A stretch of 64,000 nucleotides of DNA, from NCBI GenBank assembly GCA_947561715.1, contig OX387202.1, positions 4,043,001 to 4,107,000 of the forward strand. Direction: 5' to 3'. The notes under the pieces were generated by a model. That model did not search any database, was not told the origin of the DNA, and saw only the letters and a program-made list of their open reading frames with translations. The position numbers and the translations under genes are program-made. Positions 1 to 10,808 of this stretch are shown one piece after another. The DNA is from Ascidia mentula (taxonomy: Eukaryota > Chordata > Ascidiacea > Phlebobranchia > Ascidiidae). How positions within the stretch are numbered: the first letter of the stretch is position 1; each line of letters starts with the position of its first letter.

Positions 1-49
1 CCGCCATTAACCATTGGGTATCAAAGCAAGTGTAATCCGCGCGAAACTA
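1..49. repeat. Short dispersed repeat, copy 1
   Basis: The first 49 bases recur almost unchanged at 7848-7896 (one substitution in about 49). The two copies are in the same orientation and bracket the Gypsy remnant and the first NXPE block. No coding potential is seen. It could be the edge of a duplicated block or a mobile-element end. Confidence 0.7.
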
Positions 50-398
50 GCGAAGGTGGAAACACTGTGGCCAAGCTGCCTCTATTTTTTATACATGACT
101 TTCCCAACATGCTTATCTGAAAAATGTTCTTTTTGATAACTGCTAAAGCAAACAACTTAGTATGCTATACTTTCACTGAAGAACGAAACGAACACCTTTA
201 AAAATCTTAGGTCCCCATGACGTATTATACAGTTTCGCACTGTATTTCGGTGTGTGCCTATTTACGCACTGTGTGTGTGCAAACAGGGCAAACCACCAAA
301 TCAATGAATAAAGAGAAGTTGCTACAAAATCAAGCAGAAAAAGGGGTTTTACCACAAACATTAAAGTTACCACATCGGAATGCTTTCAACACAAATCA

Positions 399-791
399 AC
401 GTATTTTGCTGGTGTTTGATTGCATTGGTACCAATACAACTTGTTTTGAATCATTCGACCGAACAATTGGTTGAATGGCTTGGCAATATGACATACTGAC
501 AGGTTGTAATTTGCTTTCTAAGAAGGCTGTGAACCGTGACGTCGGGATGTCAACTAGAGATTGTAACAATCTCACCGCAATGTCGTGTATGTTCATAAAT
601 TCCAGCTGTAAGGCGGCAATTTTGTAGGTATTGAACAAGGGATATGCGTATGCTTGGGTGTTGGAATTAAAGTATTTTGCTGCAGGACCGGGTACATGAT
701 GGCACATATTGCCTTTGTTCTTAATTCCAGTGGTATGAAACAATACGCTGTCACTGATAACACCATCATTATGTAAAGGGATAGGATTTTG
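399..791 (-). CDS. Unrecognised stop-free stretch, possible exon
   Basis: The minus strand is open for about 130 codons between a TGA at 792-794 and a TGA at 396-398. The composition looks protein-like: a Cys-His-His stretch (NMCHHVPGP), then a mixed hydrophobic/polar segment (KIAALQLEFMNIHDIAVRLL). There is no convincing start codon, so it would have to be an exon. I do not recognise a family. It lies next to transposon debris, so it could be a fragment of an unrecognised mobile element. Confidence 0.25.
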
Positions 792-1028
792 TCACACGCT
801 CAGCGCAGAGTTGATATATATTTGTTGTACGAGGCGAAGGTAATGTTGTAAAATATTTTCGTTCCTGTCCGTAATTTTCCCATAGTTATCGTATTCAAGA
901 ATAACATCTTTACCGTCCTTATCGGATTTACAAATCACTAATTTGTTTCAAAGAAGGGAGGTTGGCTAGTTTAATGAAACCATGTCAAAATTCTTTGCTG
1001 AGTTTTTTTTTAATATTGAAAGTTTACC

Positions 1029-1217
1029 TTATCGCCCAAGTTTCGCAGTTTGCAACCACACACCGTGGTTGTTAGCACAAGCCATTACCAACACCGAATG
1101 GGCCAATACCACTTCGCCAGTTTGGAAATCTGAAAGATAATGGTTACACCGACCGAGTTGCGTTACTTCACCACAACAATGTACAACGTTAGCACCACCG
1201 ACATACCAACATGGCAA
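1029..1217 (-). CDS. Unrecognised short open stretch
   Basis: A 62-codon minus-strand open frame rich in Cys, His and Gly. It lies upstream, in the minus-strand sense, of the open stretch at 399-791, so the two could belong to one broken gene. A GTAAAC donor-like site lies just after the stop. I recognise no family and see no acceptor. This is weak and may be chance. Confidence 0.12.
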   Translation of the reverse strand: MPCWYVGGANVVHCCGEVTQLGRCNHYLSDFQTGEVVLAHSVLVMACANNHGVWLQTAKLGR

Positions 1218-1549
1218 AATGTTATCAAGTTTTCTTCACAGAACAGCCCCCAGTCAACCTATTAGACATATTTGAAGACAAAAGGTTTCACAAAATTAAG
1301 TCAAAAATCAACATTATTCGCCTTATATTGCCTCATAAAAAGTACGTGTAAGGCGGTCTGGAACGTACGATCTATTGTGACAGTGGATCTATTTGTGATT
1401 TGTGGAGGCACAAGGTTTCGTACGTGTTCATGCAGACCGGGCAAATACAGTTCGGTTCAGCTTCGGAAGGAGAACCGCTCGTATGAACAAATTCGCCAGG
1501 AACCGGCATATGACGTTCGAATGTCCTCTTTCGGTGCAGCTCAAATACC

Positions 1550-2790
1550 GAGCAGAACCCATGGTAACTGATCGGCTGAATTGGGCCTTTGAGAAAGTAA
1601 CGAAAATGACAGATTGCCAAATGCAAGGCGAGTAGTTCTCGATCAAACACACAATAACTTACTTCAGAGGGATGGAATCGCTTGCTAAAGAAAGCCAACG
1701 GACGCCAAGTTCCTTCAATTAGCTGTTGCAGAACACCACCAATAGTCTTGTCTGATGCATCCGTAGTCAGGCTGTAGAAGGTTGAGGTAGTGGATGGTAC
1801 AGCAGCGTTGTTTCGGCCAGAGCTAACTTGGCCGTCGTGAATGCTGCCTCTAGTTGGTCATCCCAAAGCAGTTCTTTGGGATTTCCTTATGAAGCACGAT
1901 AAACGGGTGCCAAGATGGTGGCAGCGTTAGGCACAAAACGGTGACAAAAATTTAACAAGCCCTAAAACTGCTGCAGCTCCTTGAGTGTTGATGGGCGAGG
2001 AAATTTTGTGATTGCTTGGACCTTCGCAGGTAGCGGCTTGGCGCCAAGTTTGTCCACTCTGCAGCCAAGAAAATCTAGTTGGTTAACCGCGAACTCGCAC
2101 TTTCCTGGATAAGCCAGGCTCAGGCTGTGAAATGATTTCCTTAAGTGCTTGTGATGCTCATCAGATGACCTACTTGCAACCGAAATATCATCGAGATAAA
2201 ACAAAATCTAGCAACGCAGAGGTGATATCATGCTTTCGCATAGCAAGGCAGGATCGCCCCACTGCGCAGGCCCTTAATATTTGGCGATCACAGCTCCAAT
2301 ATTCTGATCATAAGGTTCACAGGCTTCGCAGCCAAGGCATTGCAGCCAAGCAAAATCTAGCGTTTGACATGTAGAGTCCATTAGTCTCTAGAAAACCTAA
2401 GCAGCGTTTTTAAGGCCTGAATTCTCAAAAACTCAAATAAACCGAAAGGTGTAATTAAGGCGTCTTCGGGATGTCTGCCGGGTCCACTGGAACTTGGCGA
2501 TATCCTCACAAGGTCGATCTTCAAAAAAAACTTGCGTCCCCGCCAAGTACGATGAAGAGTCCTGAATATGTGGCACTGCCTACCTGTCAGGTTGTAAGGT
2601 CTCGTTGAGGCGTCGATAGTCGCTACAATGTCTCCCACCGCCTGACGACTTGGCCACCATGTGCAACGGAGACGGCCAAGGACTCGCCGCACAATGTCCA
2701 TATCGAGCATAATGCGAAACTCTCGTTTCGCTAACGGGAGTTTTTCGGGCGGCAACAGGGAACTATGCCTCAGAAAATCCGCAACCAAAA
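1550..2790 (-). mobile_element. Ty3/Gypsy pol remnant (RT to RNase H)
   Basis: Read on the minus strand, pieces of a Gypsy polymerase follow in order. Reverse-transcriptase fingers lie at about 2403-2788 (KIDLVR and [11 protein letters not shown] visible). The palm with YLDD and the thumb lie at 1962-2204. An RNase H segment lies at 1550-1850 (DASDKTIGGVLQQ, then AFFSKRFHPSEVSY...DRELLALH). The frames shift between pieces and stops occur, so it is dead. The residues match the Gypsy element at 57.1-58.6 kb closely, so they are the same family. It is interrupted by a 138-bp insert at 2213-2350. No LTRs were found. Confidence 0.85.
2213..2350 (+). mobile_element. SINE-like insert in Gypsy RT
   Basis: This 138-bp insert is flanked by an 11-bp target-site duplication, CAAAATCTAGC, at 2202-2212 and 2351-2361. 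It carries the GGATCGCCCCACT...GGCGATCACAGC head and a GCATTGCAGCC segment also found in the tRNA-containing elements at 38682-38991 and 46820-47205, but lacks their tRNA-like core. It sits just upstream of the YLDD codons of the host Gypsy fragment. The duplication length suits LINE-mediated insertion. Confidence 0.7.
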
Positions 2791-2974
2791 GCGTGTCATA
2801 TGCAATTTAACAGAGATTCGAAAAAAATAAAGTCATTAATTTTAATTTCCACTGAAATTTACCTGCTGACAAATTCAGTGTGAGCAGGCGAGTTCCATGG
2901 TTGCGGATGTTCGTGCCGTTGGCTGCAACTAAAGTCTTTCCAGATTTATTCGTGCGCTATTCTAGTCCGGTTGG

Positions 2975-3327
2975 AGGCATCGTGCATATCTCATGATAAT
3001 CCATTATACAATCCAGGTCCCCCAGAAAGTCGTCCGTATATTTTCGATACGTTAAAAGATACTACAACAAATCGTAGTGTTTTTTGGGCTATCGGTCCAC
3101 ATTTTCTTGAATATGATCCTTTAGTCATAATTCAACGAGCATCTGGAATAAAACATGCGATAATTGATTTGCACAAATGTCTTCTTCAAACTAAAGTTGT
3201 TTTACCGTTTGTATCATACATTGACACTTGGGAAATGACCACAGTTGTTCCGCAAGTATCCGTGCACGCCACCAGTGATAAAATTAATGACTTTATTTCT
3301 TTCGAATCTCTGTTAAAGTGCATATGA
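2975..3327 (+). pseudogene. NXPE C-terminal domain fragment, truncated
   Basis: The plus-strand translation matches the last third of the NXPE gene at 5446-7572. Shared segments include NPGPPESRPYI, TTNRSV, the ASGIK..IIDLHK helix and SYIDTWEMTTVVPQ with the trailing VHATSDKIND. About 35 residues are missing between the TKVVL strand and SYIDTW, the N-terminal domains are absent, and the end is altered. It is therefore a non-functional copy. It lies in inverted orientation relative to the other NXPE copies. Confidence 0.85.
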
Positions 3328-3619
3328 CACGTAAAAATAAAACAGGTTAATAATCAAACTAAGAGATGTTCATAACTTTAGAACATTTTTGGCGAAAAAA
3401 GTAGCTTGATACGGCGACTGGTTTCTGAGATACAGTTGATCAAAGTCGCACTTTTGCCGCTGCGAACGAAATCGTGCGAAATACAAGGCGCTTCGGTCGT
3501 GCGCGAGTGCTGGCAGCAAGCCTTATGCGTAGGAATGAAAAGATAGTAAAACTGGTTTAAGCATAATATTGCATTAAACAGGGGACAAAATGTGAACAAG
3601 TGCAATAAACGGATTTTGA

Positions 3620-4975
3620 TGTTAATTTAAGCTGAAGACAGATGGCCGCTTTTCGACCTATTATGTCTTATTTAGTAGTGTAATAATAAAACAGTTACTG
3701 GAGCGGGGTGTTCTTGTTGTTGCAGCATTTATGATCGCTAACGTGATACATGAACTTTTGAAAACACGACAGAGACAAACCGTTAGTTTAGCATTGTCGT
3801 TTTGTCCACTCACAGTTATGTCGTTTCTGCTATACCCTATGGTCTTTCGTTAATTAGGGACAAATAAGCCTTTGATTCGTGACGTCGCAATGACAAATTT
3901 TTGTGTGATGCAAAAGCCTGTCCTGGCCTTCAAGGCAACGTAATCTGTGGATTCTCCTCTGTTTGAAACTATTCGAAATCTGCAAAAAATGCGCCTTTTC
4001 CTATCTAAACAATGCATTTTTTCGACGCAAGCGCCTTGTGTGATGTCCTTTTCTCCTTAGCGCAAAAGGTTTACGATTTTTGGTTGCCGTTACTATTCGT
4101 GCAGTTTTCTACATTTTTTAGTTGACATAGAACCGTAAAACTTTGCATATATGTTTGTTGTAGATGTACATTTAGTTTCACGCTAAAGTTGTCATGGCCG
4201 TGTCAAATGCACTTTCAGGTGGTATTCCATCACACAAAATGCTGAACAAGTAACATGCTTATTCTGTGCAAAATACCGTTGATCGTTTTTTATCCGAAAA
4301 ACAAAAACTTATGGTGTACTTGTTCATTTGTCGTGTTGTATTTCTGATTTACTGGTTGTTATTCGAATCCTCCTTTCTGTGTCTAAGTTGAATGACATCA
4401 GATATTTACATTTACAAATCTTTCTAAATTTGTTTTGGGAATCGAAATAGTTCTTCAAGCTTTCAGTTGTTCGGTTAGTGATGAGACGTCTGACTGCAAT
4501 CAAACTATCAGTAAACATTAAGTTTTTTTGGCCACATCACGTTGAAACCTTTTTAAAAAAGGTGTATGAGCGGGGCGCTATGTTTCCTCCATATGAGTCA
4601 TATTTTAACCACACGCGGTTGATGTATTATGTGCAAAACAAACACTACATAACCTAAACGATTGTCATTCCAGTAAAGACAAGATAGCGAAGTGGAAACA
4701 AAGTTGAATTTGCGACTGTTAGTGTAGCTTTATTTGTTAAGTGGTTTTCCATGTTTGCACAAAAGCCAGCGTAGTGACAAAGGTACACAGCGAAACGACA
4801 TGGGAAACTTATGAACTTACTACAATATGGTGTGCTGGTGGGCCTTGAATTAAATTTGTTAGCTTCTCGTTAGAAGTTATTGCAAAAAAAGGGATTAACA
4901 TTTGCACAGATTTTGAATTGACACAGGCTCTTTTCACACCAACACACACGTTGCAATGGAAAAGCAATTGTAGGT
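3620..4975. other. No gene seen
   Basis: AT-rich sequence with only short chance open frames and no recognisable protein similarity, RNA gene or terminal repeat. It separates the inverted NXPE fragment from the intact NXPE gene. Confidence 0.6.
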
Positions 4976-4977
4976 GA

Positions 4978-5200
4978 AGCTTTTCATATAGGAGAGCTAC
5001 AGATGGGTGTGTACACTCACTCTTTCGACCTGTAAGGTGTCTTCAGTGCAGCTGTTGACAGTGGCACTGTGCTAGCTTTTACACAAGCGGGCACACTAAT
5101 TTCCATTTACGTCGATCCGTTGGGTACCCTATACTGAGTACCAAACAACAGTGAGTGTACACACCTGTCTACATCTCTCCAATATGATGGCTTTTACATA
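4978..5200. repeat. Imperfect inverted repeat (foldback element)
   Basis: A left arm at about 4985-5028 (CATATAGGAGAG ... GGTGTGTACACTCACT) is the near reverse complement of a right arm at about 5148-5195 (AGTGAGTGTACACACC ... CTCTCCAATATG). The arms are about 40 bp and mostly matching, separated by a spacer of about 120 bp. This fits a small MITE or foldback element. No target-site duplication was identified with confidence. Confidence 0.6.
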
Positions 5201-5330
5201 TAGTTCCATAAAAATCGAAACACTGTATCAGCACATTGAATTCAAATCAAATGAACTAAAATGTAGCAGAGACAAATGTATGACATAAATTGTCTGTCAT
5301 TTTGAAACGAGTATTTTTTGAAACACTCTG

Positions 5331-5438
5331 ACACAAATGCGAAAGACACAAAGAAATAAAGTCAATAATTTTATCATTGGATGGATGAACAGTATCTTGT
5401 GGTACTACAGTGGTCATTTCCCAAGTGTCAATATATGA
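5331..5438 (-). pseudogene. NXPE terminal segment, duplicated tail
   Basis: Immediately 3' of the intact NXPE stop codon, the minus strand encodes a second version of the last 35 residues. It includes YIDTWEMTTVVPQ, the catalytic-type His and DKIIDFISL. It is diverged (DTVHPSND instead of ESVHATSD) and has no upstream domain. It looks like the remnant of a tandem copy whose body has been lost. Confidence 0.85.
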
Positions 5439-5445
5439 ACCACCT

Positions 5446-7572
5446 TCAACAGAGATGCGAAAGAAATAAAGAAATAAAGTCATTAATTTTATCACTGGTG
5501 GCGTGAACAGATTCTTGCGGAACAACAGTGGTCATTTCCCATGTGTCGATGTATGATACATAGGGTAGATCAGAAAAATAGCTTCGTAGAATTCGATCCG
5601 TTCTCATGTAAAGCCACTCGCTCAGAATTACCGCAAAACTTTTTCTGAAACGCACAGCGCCACGTAAAACGACTTTAGTTTGAGGAAGGCGTTTGTGCAA
5701 ATCAATTATCGCAAGTTTTATTCCTGATGCTCGTTCAATTACGACAAAAGGATCATATTGAAGAAAATGTGCACCGATATTAAACACCAAAATAACACTA
5801 CGATTTGTTGTAATATCTTGTAACGTATCCACAATATAAGGTCGACTTTCTGGGGGACCTGGGTTGTGTAATGGGTTGCCATGTGCCCTGTAATGAAGTT
5901 CAATGTCAAATTTTTTACTGATAGCATTTCTTCCCATTGACCAAAAACGATTACTTAATGGTGAGGGTAGGTCTTTAGCTTGCAGCAAAGACAGTAAACC
6001 ACTTGTGTACCATTGTCTCATTGTAGAATCACCAACAAAATATATTGATTTATGTTGAAGGCATTCTCCTGCCATCTTTGCAGTCTTATGTTTATTGTCA
6101 CAAAGCAATGAGTTCCATTGGCCAGCGTAGTAATATCCGTTTGGAGAGCAGTAATTTGTTGTGCGAAGATGTTGTGTTGGATTGTTTGATTCGCATTTTT
6201 CATTACTTTTTAAACTGTCATTTATGTTGCCATTCACAAAAATAAGTTTTCCGGAATTATTCAACTCAACTTGAAAGTTAACCCCAGTTTCGTGAAGCGG
6301 TTCCGAGCCAAGGTTTTTGTCTGGATGATTTTTGATTTCCATCATGGGAACCACTTTCGGACAAATTGTAGTTGGCTGTGGAGCAACGCATTTCCATATA
6401 ATCCCTTGACCAAGTCTGGAGTAGACACAAACCGGGGACTGATTGCTAAATTTCCGATATGGATTGATTATTGAGCCAAAAATTTTCAAAAAACTTTGAT
6501 CCAACCTAGTGATAGCTAGGCTGCATTACCTGGGCCGCTAAGCCTGGAAACCTATTGATCCAACTTAAGTACGCTTTAACTGCTGGTGAATTACACTTTT
6601 CGAATTTAATTGACTTGTCAAAATTTTTTTTGCATTTTTCATCAGAAAAAACGCAACGATAAAATTAATTAAAAATTTACTCTCTACTGTATTAAAATTC
6701 TTCATTTTCCAATATTCATGCTACGAAACTTATATCCAACCAGAGCATGTTTCAAAATAACATAAAACTGTTAACACACCTTACATTTACTTCACACACC
6801 ATAGTATTTCCATTGGAAAGAACTGCTTTGAACGGTTTCAGTGAATTCACAAAGGTTGCTTTCCTCACAATAAGTTCCACTACCGCCTCACTGGAGTGAA
6901 CGAGTTCTATAATTAATTTGAACTTCCCAGGAAAGGGAAGAAGTGTTTTCCAACTGTAAGTTCCATTTCCGTGATCATTCAACATCACTGCTATGGCATC
7001 ATTTGTGAGAAAACCATTCTCATTAACTCTCAGAAGCCTATGATTTTGCATTGAAAACGCATCTATTTGATTATCGGGTTCAAATACGTGTATAGAGTTG
7101 GACAAATAACAAAAAATGTTGCTACAAAAACATACGGAAAGCTCAAATTCATCAATGGGGTGGGTTATATTTCTCACCTGGCACGAAAATGATCTCCTCC
7201 GTGTTTCTTAGCAACACCCATAAAGTCTTTTGCTTCAATTAATCCTTCTAATTTGTGTCCAATCGTGTAGTTAACATTACTTGATGTAATGATAACAGAT
7301 GATTTGGGATCTGTAGTTTGGGAAATGTTTTTCGGCCATTCAATAACTCCCTGTTCGATTTTAGTCAGAAGGTTATCTACTTCAGGCATGTATTTTCTCC
7401 ATTTGTATGATCCAAATTTGTTCCAAATATCTTTCTTTATAGTAACTGCAAGGGAGAAGTTCCCATTGTAGCTCACTGGCATATTTACACAAAGATCCAA
7501 ATACAGCAAAGTACTCATTACAGCCACAACTAAGACTGTGACCAGCCTAAATCTTACAGTTTTTCGTTTCAT
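5446..7572 (-). CDS. NXPE family protein (neurexophilin/PC-esterase), 3 exons
   Basis: A likely type II membrane or secretory protein of about 575 residues, the usual NXPE length. Exon 1 (7572-7178) starts at an ATG followed by a basic stretch and a hydrophobic anchor (LVTVLVVAVMSTLLYL), then the family segment IGHKLEGLIEAKDFMG..GGDHFRAR. It ends at CAG/GTGAG. Exon 2 (7121 to about 6785-6791) begins after TTTTTGTAG and encodes the Ig-like neurexophilin domain with the diagnostic DHGNGTYSW and LVHSSEAV. Exon 3 (about 6438-5446) encodes the PC-esterase domain: nucleophile motif YFVGDSTMRQW, and C-terminal YIDTWEMTT...VHAT supplying the Asp and His of the triad. The phases are compatible. Family members are predicted esterases or acetyltransferases; the substrate is unknown. 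Intron 2 holds a 49-bp SINE remnant. It looks intact. Confidence 0.88.
6506..6554. mobile_element. Mini SINE-arm insert in NXPE intron 2
   Basis: A 49-bp insert contains AGCTAGGCTGCATTACCTGG and CTAAGCCTGGAAACC, matching one inverted arm of the tRNA-containing elements at 38682-38991 and 46820-47205. It is flanked by the 10-bp direct repeat TTGATCCAAC at 6496-6505 and 6555-6564. Only the arm is present, with no tRNA-like core. Confidence 0.6.
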
Positions 7573-7847
7573 AATAATGCTGTACCTGTAACAGATGGAC
7601 GGAAAAATGTGAATAGTTATGTTTGAAGTAGCACAAATTTTTTGCTGCAAGACACAAACATGTATTTCGAATTTGCTTCTCAGCGGTTGTTTCACTCAAT
7701 AATGTTAAGCCTGACTTTAAACAAATCTTTTCAACCTAGTGATCTGGAGACAGTGCCACTGATTCGACCTAACAAGTCTCATCAGTTCAGCTATGATGTG
7801 ACTTTCAACGATCTTGTCAGATGAATAGCCGTCAGGTGACTTTAGAG

Positions 7848-7896
7848 CCGCCATTAACCATTGGGTGTCAAAGCAAGTGTAATCCGCGCGAAACTA
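7848..7896. repeat. Short dispersed repeat, copy 2
   Basis: Direct repeat of window bases 1-49 with one substitution. It lies about 275 bp upstream of the NXPE start codon (the gene reads leftward). The sequence diverges sharply after GAAACTA. Confidence 0.7.
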
Positions 7897-7989
7897 TCTT
7901 TTCGGGGGTCGCCCTCTGCGGAGTGGTTGTATAGGTTGCGGAAGTAGAGATGAGCTGGTTTAAGTCGATCTTTCGTGACTTAAGAATTC

Positions 7990-8640
7990 AATGAAACTAG
8001 CAGAAGTTTCGAATTGAGTCAGCTGATTTATTAGTAAAAAATCGATTTCGCCTGAACTGGCATCCTCAGTTTCTGCAAATTCGAATTTGCAAATAAATAC
8101 AGAAAGCTATATGGTAAATAAATTCAAGAATAAAATACATTAAAATAAAATATAATAAAAAGAATATATAATAAAACTACTAAAGTTAAAAAGCAAGAAA
8201 CCCTGTACTGCTGTCTTCCCTATGCACTACACTGCAATGGAAGGCGTCCAGACTTCAGAGGCGCAAAGATTAGCCGAATGACGTGACACGCAACGCTACA
8301 CCACCTGCAGCACGGACGTATACGCCGTAAACACAACACATGAGAACGTAGAAAGGGAGATGATAAAAACCAATGAACAGAAATACGTTGCAACCGTGGG
8401 ACACATCAATAAACCATCAACAAGATATTATTCACCGAATTCTGGGAATGATCATTTTTTGAATGTTTGTTGAGGCCTGCGTAAGGTTTAACCATTTGGC
8501 TTCGCAAACATCCAGCCTGTTGACCATCGGTTGTTCAACAAATGTTACTGCAAAACAGCTTTCAATGGGCTGGTGTTGACTTGACGAGTGTGCGCTTAAG
8601 TAATGGTGGCGCAGGGCCGTCTTGCCGGTACTCCCCCGTT
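7990..8640 (-). mobile_element. Penelope-like element 3' end
   Basis: On the minus strand this matches the 3' halves of the elements at 30520-31740 and 39820-41110. It begins with the GCAAAACGGGGGAGTACCGG segment, followed by the residual GIY-YIG C-terminal coding part (FAVTFVEQPMVNRLDVCEAK). The shared non-coding tail follows, with GCCTTCCATTGCAGTGTAGT and a final GCAGAAACTGAGGATGCC. It is more diverged than the copies inside the NLR array and has extra AT-rich sequence in the tail. 5'-truncated and non-coding now. Confidence 0.75.
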
Positions 8641-8649
8641 TTGCGTAGT

Positions 8650-9790
8650 AGTTTTGCGCAAACTTAAATGAATTAACCTTTTAGACCACAAATCTATGTG
8701 TCTGTTATTGTAAAAGCGAGACCAGTGCCTTAGTCAAAAGCTGCAATGATGAGACCTTACAGGAAGAAACAATGTGTAAACCTGTCTTTAGCTTTTAAGG
8801 ATTTCATTTGCTCATCTTTATTCTATTTTTAATGGAATAATTTCCATATTATACGCCTAGCCTTAGAACGCCAACACTTCACAATTCGTTGAAGCCTCTG
8901 TCAACTCATATCCTTACTCACAACAAAACACTGATAAGTTCAAGATATCAGTTTCAGTGCTTATTCATTCCACGGGTAAATCCAATGCAATTCCTTCACC
9001 CGTGGTAAGCAACAAGAGGGTTTAGTTTAGCCCTCCACTGTCTCTGACAATATTCAACTACTCTGGTGACTTCATCCATTGAGGAAACTTCCATAAAACC
9101 TCAACACAGGAAACAGAATACTCCCACGTCCAGTGACTCTCAACTTTTATGAACCCGGTGACGCATTTCCAGCTAACAAAATGTTACGCACACTCAACAA
9201 AAAATGTTGCCCATTTTAGGGAAAATGAAACTACGGTTTTATTAAACTTTCTTAGGTGTGAATTCAATAACATATAACAAAACCTATATCATTGCAGCAA
9301 CGGAAAGGTGACGGAATATGATATGGCATAAAATTCGTTACTCCTTCAAGTAAAAGCTTGTGAATCCCCAATTAATGGGCCGAGGCTTCTTCACGCTCTT
9401 CGATTCCTTTCAATGCAAGGAACCAATATAAGAACTACTTGCTTGCAGTTTCATGTGATAAGTCCAGGGATGGCGGGTTTGCGACAATTATAACAAGTAC
9501 TAAAAACAACAACCACACAAATTGTTGCTTGGAGGTGTTTGTTGTGATTGGTCCCTTTCCATCGAATCTTGATCTGGTCTGAGGCGACCCAGGTTCGACC
9601 AATTAACTCACCAACCTTGTCTTACTTGCATTTCTCGACGTGATATGACGTCGATGATATATTTAAGGTTTCTCGCCTTCCTGGTCTCCTCGCTAACTCT
9701 ATCATATTCACTAGACGAACTTGATTGCACAGCGACCTTCGTGTTGGCTTTTAATACCATGAGAGTAGGGAGGTTTCAAGCGAAGGCTGA
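8650..9790. other. No gene seen
   Basis: No convincing open frame, RNA gene or terminal repeat between the Penelope tail and the CACTA-like element. Confidence 0.6.
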
Positions 9791-9795
9791 GGCTG

Positions 9796-10808
9796 CACTG
9801 TAAATTTTTGGGGTGGAAAAAAGGTGGTAATTTCCACTTTGGTTGGAATTTTCAAACCTATGTTGGACTTTTCCACCCCGAAGTGGAATTTTACAAAATT
9901 TAGTTGTTAAAATACACCCCTTGGTTGTAGTTTTCCACGCCGAAGGAAAATCTACGGTGGAAAATTACATGCATTTTTTGTGGTATTACCACCTTCATAG
10001 GTTTCCATAAAAATTTTGGGGCATTTGCCAATGAATTTAAATGGATTGTAACCTGCTGACGCATATAACTGATCTATATATGTGTTGGCGATGTAGTTCA
10101 CCAAAATGGAAAGATTTCTATGTCAGCAAGTGAAAATTTATGTTTGTTTAAATTGTTACCTTTATTAATTGGAGATCTTGTTCCAAGTGCAGATGATGAC
10201 TGGTCCTTATTGTTTTGGCACCCCAAATAAATGTTACGGAAGTTGATTTTGTAAGAGTAATATCCATATTTTTGCAGGAGGAAACAGCAGAAACACCTTA
10301 TCCTGTTGTTGTGAAATCGTCGAGTGGTGCAAGTGTTTTCATTCAAAAAAAATCAGTATGCAAATGTGATAACATTTATACTGCAATTAGTCTTATGTTT
10401 GGGATTTACTGGATTCTTGACATTCGTTTTCCAAAAACTTTAACGAAAACACTGCAACTTCTTTCATTTTTGTTCAAAGTGCCATGTGAAAGATCCCTTT
10501 CTGTGCAAAGGATCAATAACAATTTTAAGTAGTGACAGAAAGCTTACAATGTCAAAATACTGTAATACATTCTACTCTTTTTCATTGCTGTATTTGTGCT
10601 GGTTTGCAAAGATGGAAAACACCACCCTAGTGTGGAACAAGCAAAATATGTAGGTAGCAGTGGGTGGGTAAACGCAGGCTAGTGGTGGAAATTACCACCA
10701 TTGGAGGTGTTAAACCTCAAGCGTGGAGTTTTCCAAATTATCCAACGTAGCTTGGAGGTATGGGACCACACCTCGGGTTGGTAAACTCCACGTTTTTGAT
10801 TTACAGTG
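9796..10808 (+). mobile_element. CACTA-like DNA transposon, 1013 bp
   Basis: The left end reads CACTGTAAATTTTTGGGGTGG and the right end, reverse-complemented, reads CACTGTAAATCAAAAACGTGG. This gives terminal inverted repeats starting with CACTG, flanked by TG on both sides (9794-9795 and 10809-10810). Both subterminal regions are packed with short GTGGAA/TTCCAC-type motifs in both orientations, as is usual for CACTA (EnSpm) ends. No DDE transposase is present, so it is non-autonomous, but it carries one short open frame (separate entry). Confidence 0.65.
10215..10532 (+). CDS. Transposon-borne C-terminal ORF fragment
   Basis: A 105-codon open frame inside the CACTA-like element. The segment TPYPVVVKSSSGASVFI followed by NIYTAISLMFGIYWILDIRFPKTL has the pattern of the C-terminal end of an uncharacterised second protein often found in animal DNA-transposon repeats: a hydrophobic YPV strand, then an FxxYxxFxxxYPK-like helix. 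This is pattern recognition only; no catalytic residues are visible. The upstream part is missing, so it is probably a relic exon left in an internally deleted element. Function unknown. Confidence 0.4.
   Translation: MAPQINVTEVDFVRVISIFLQEETAETPYPVVVKSSSGASVFIQKKSVCKCDNIYTAISLMFGIYWILDIRFPKTLTKTLQLLSFLFKVPCERSLSVQRINNNFK

Noticed and set aside
217-474. Plus-strand frame of 85 codons
   Set aside because: It overlaps the more protein-like minus frame, has no family match and no splice signals.
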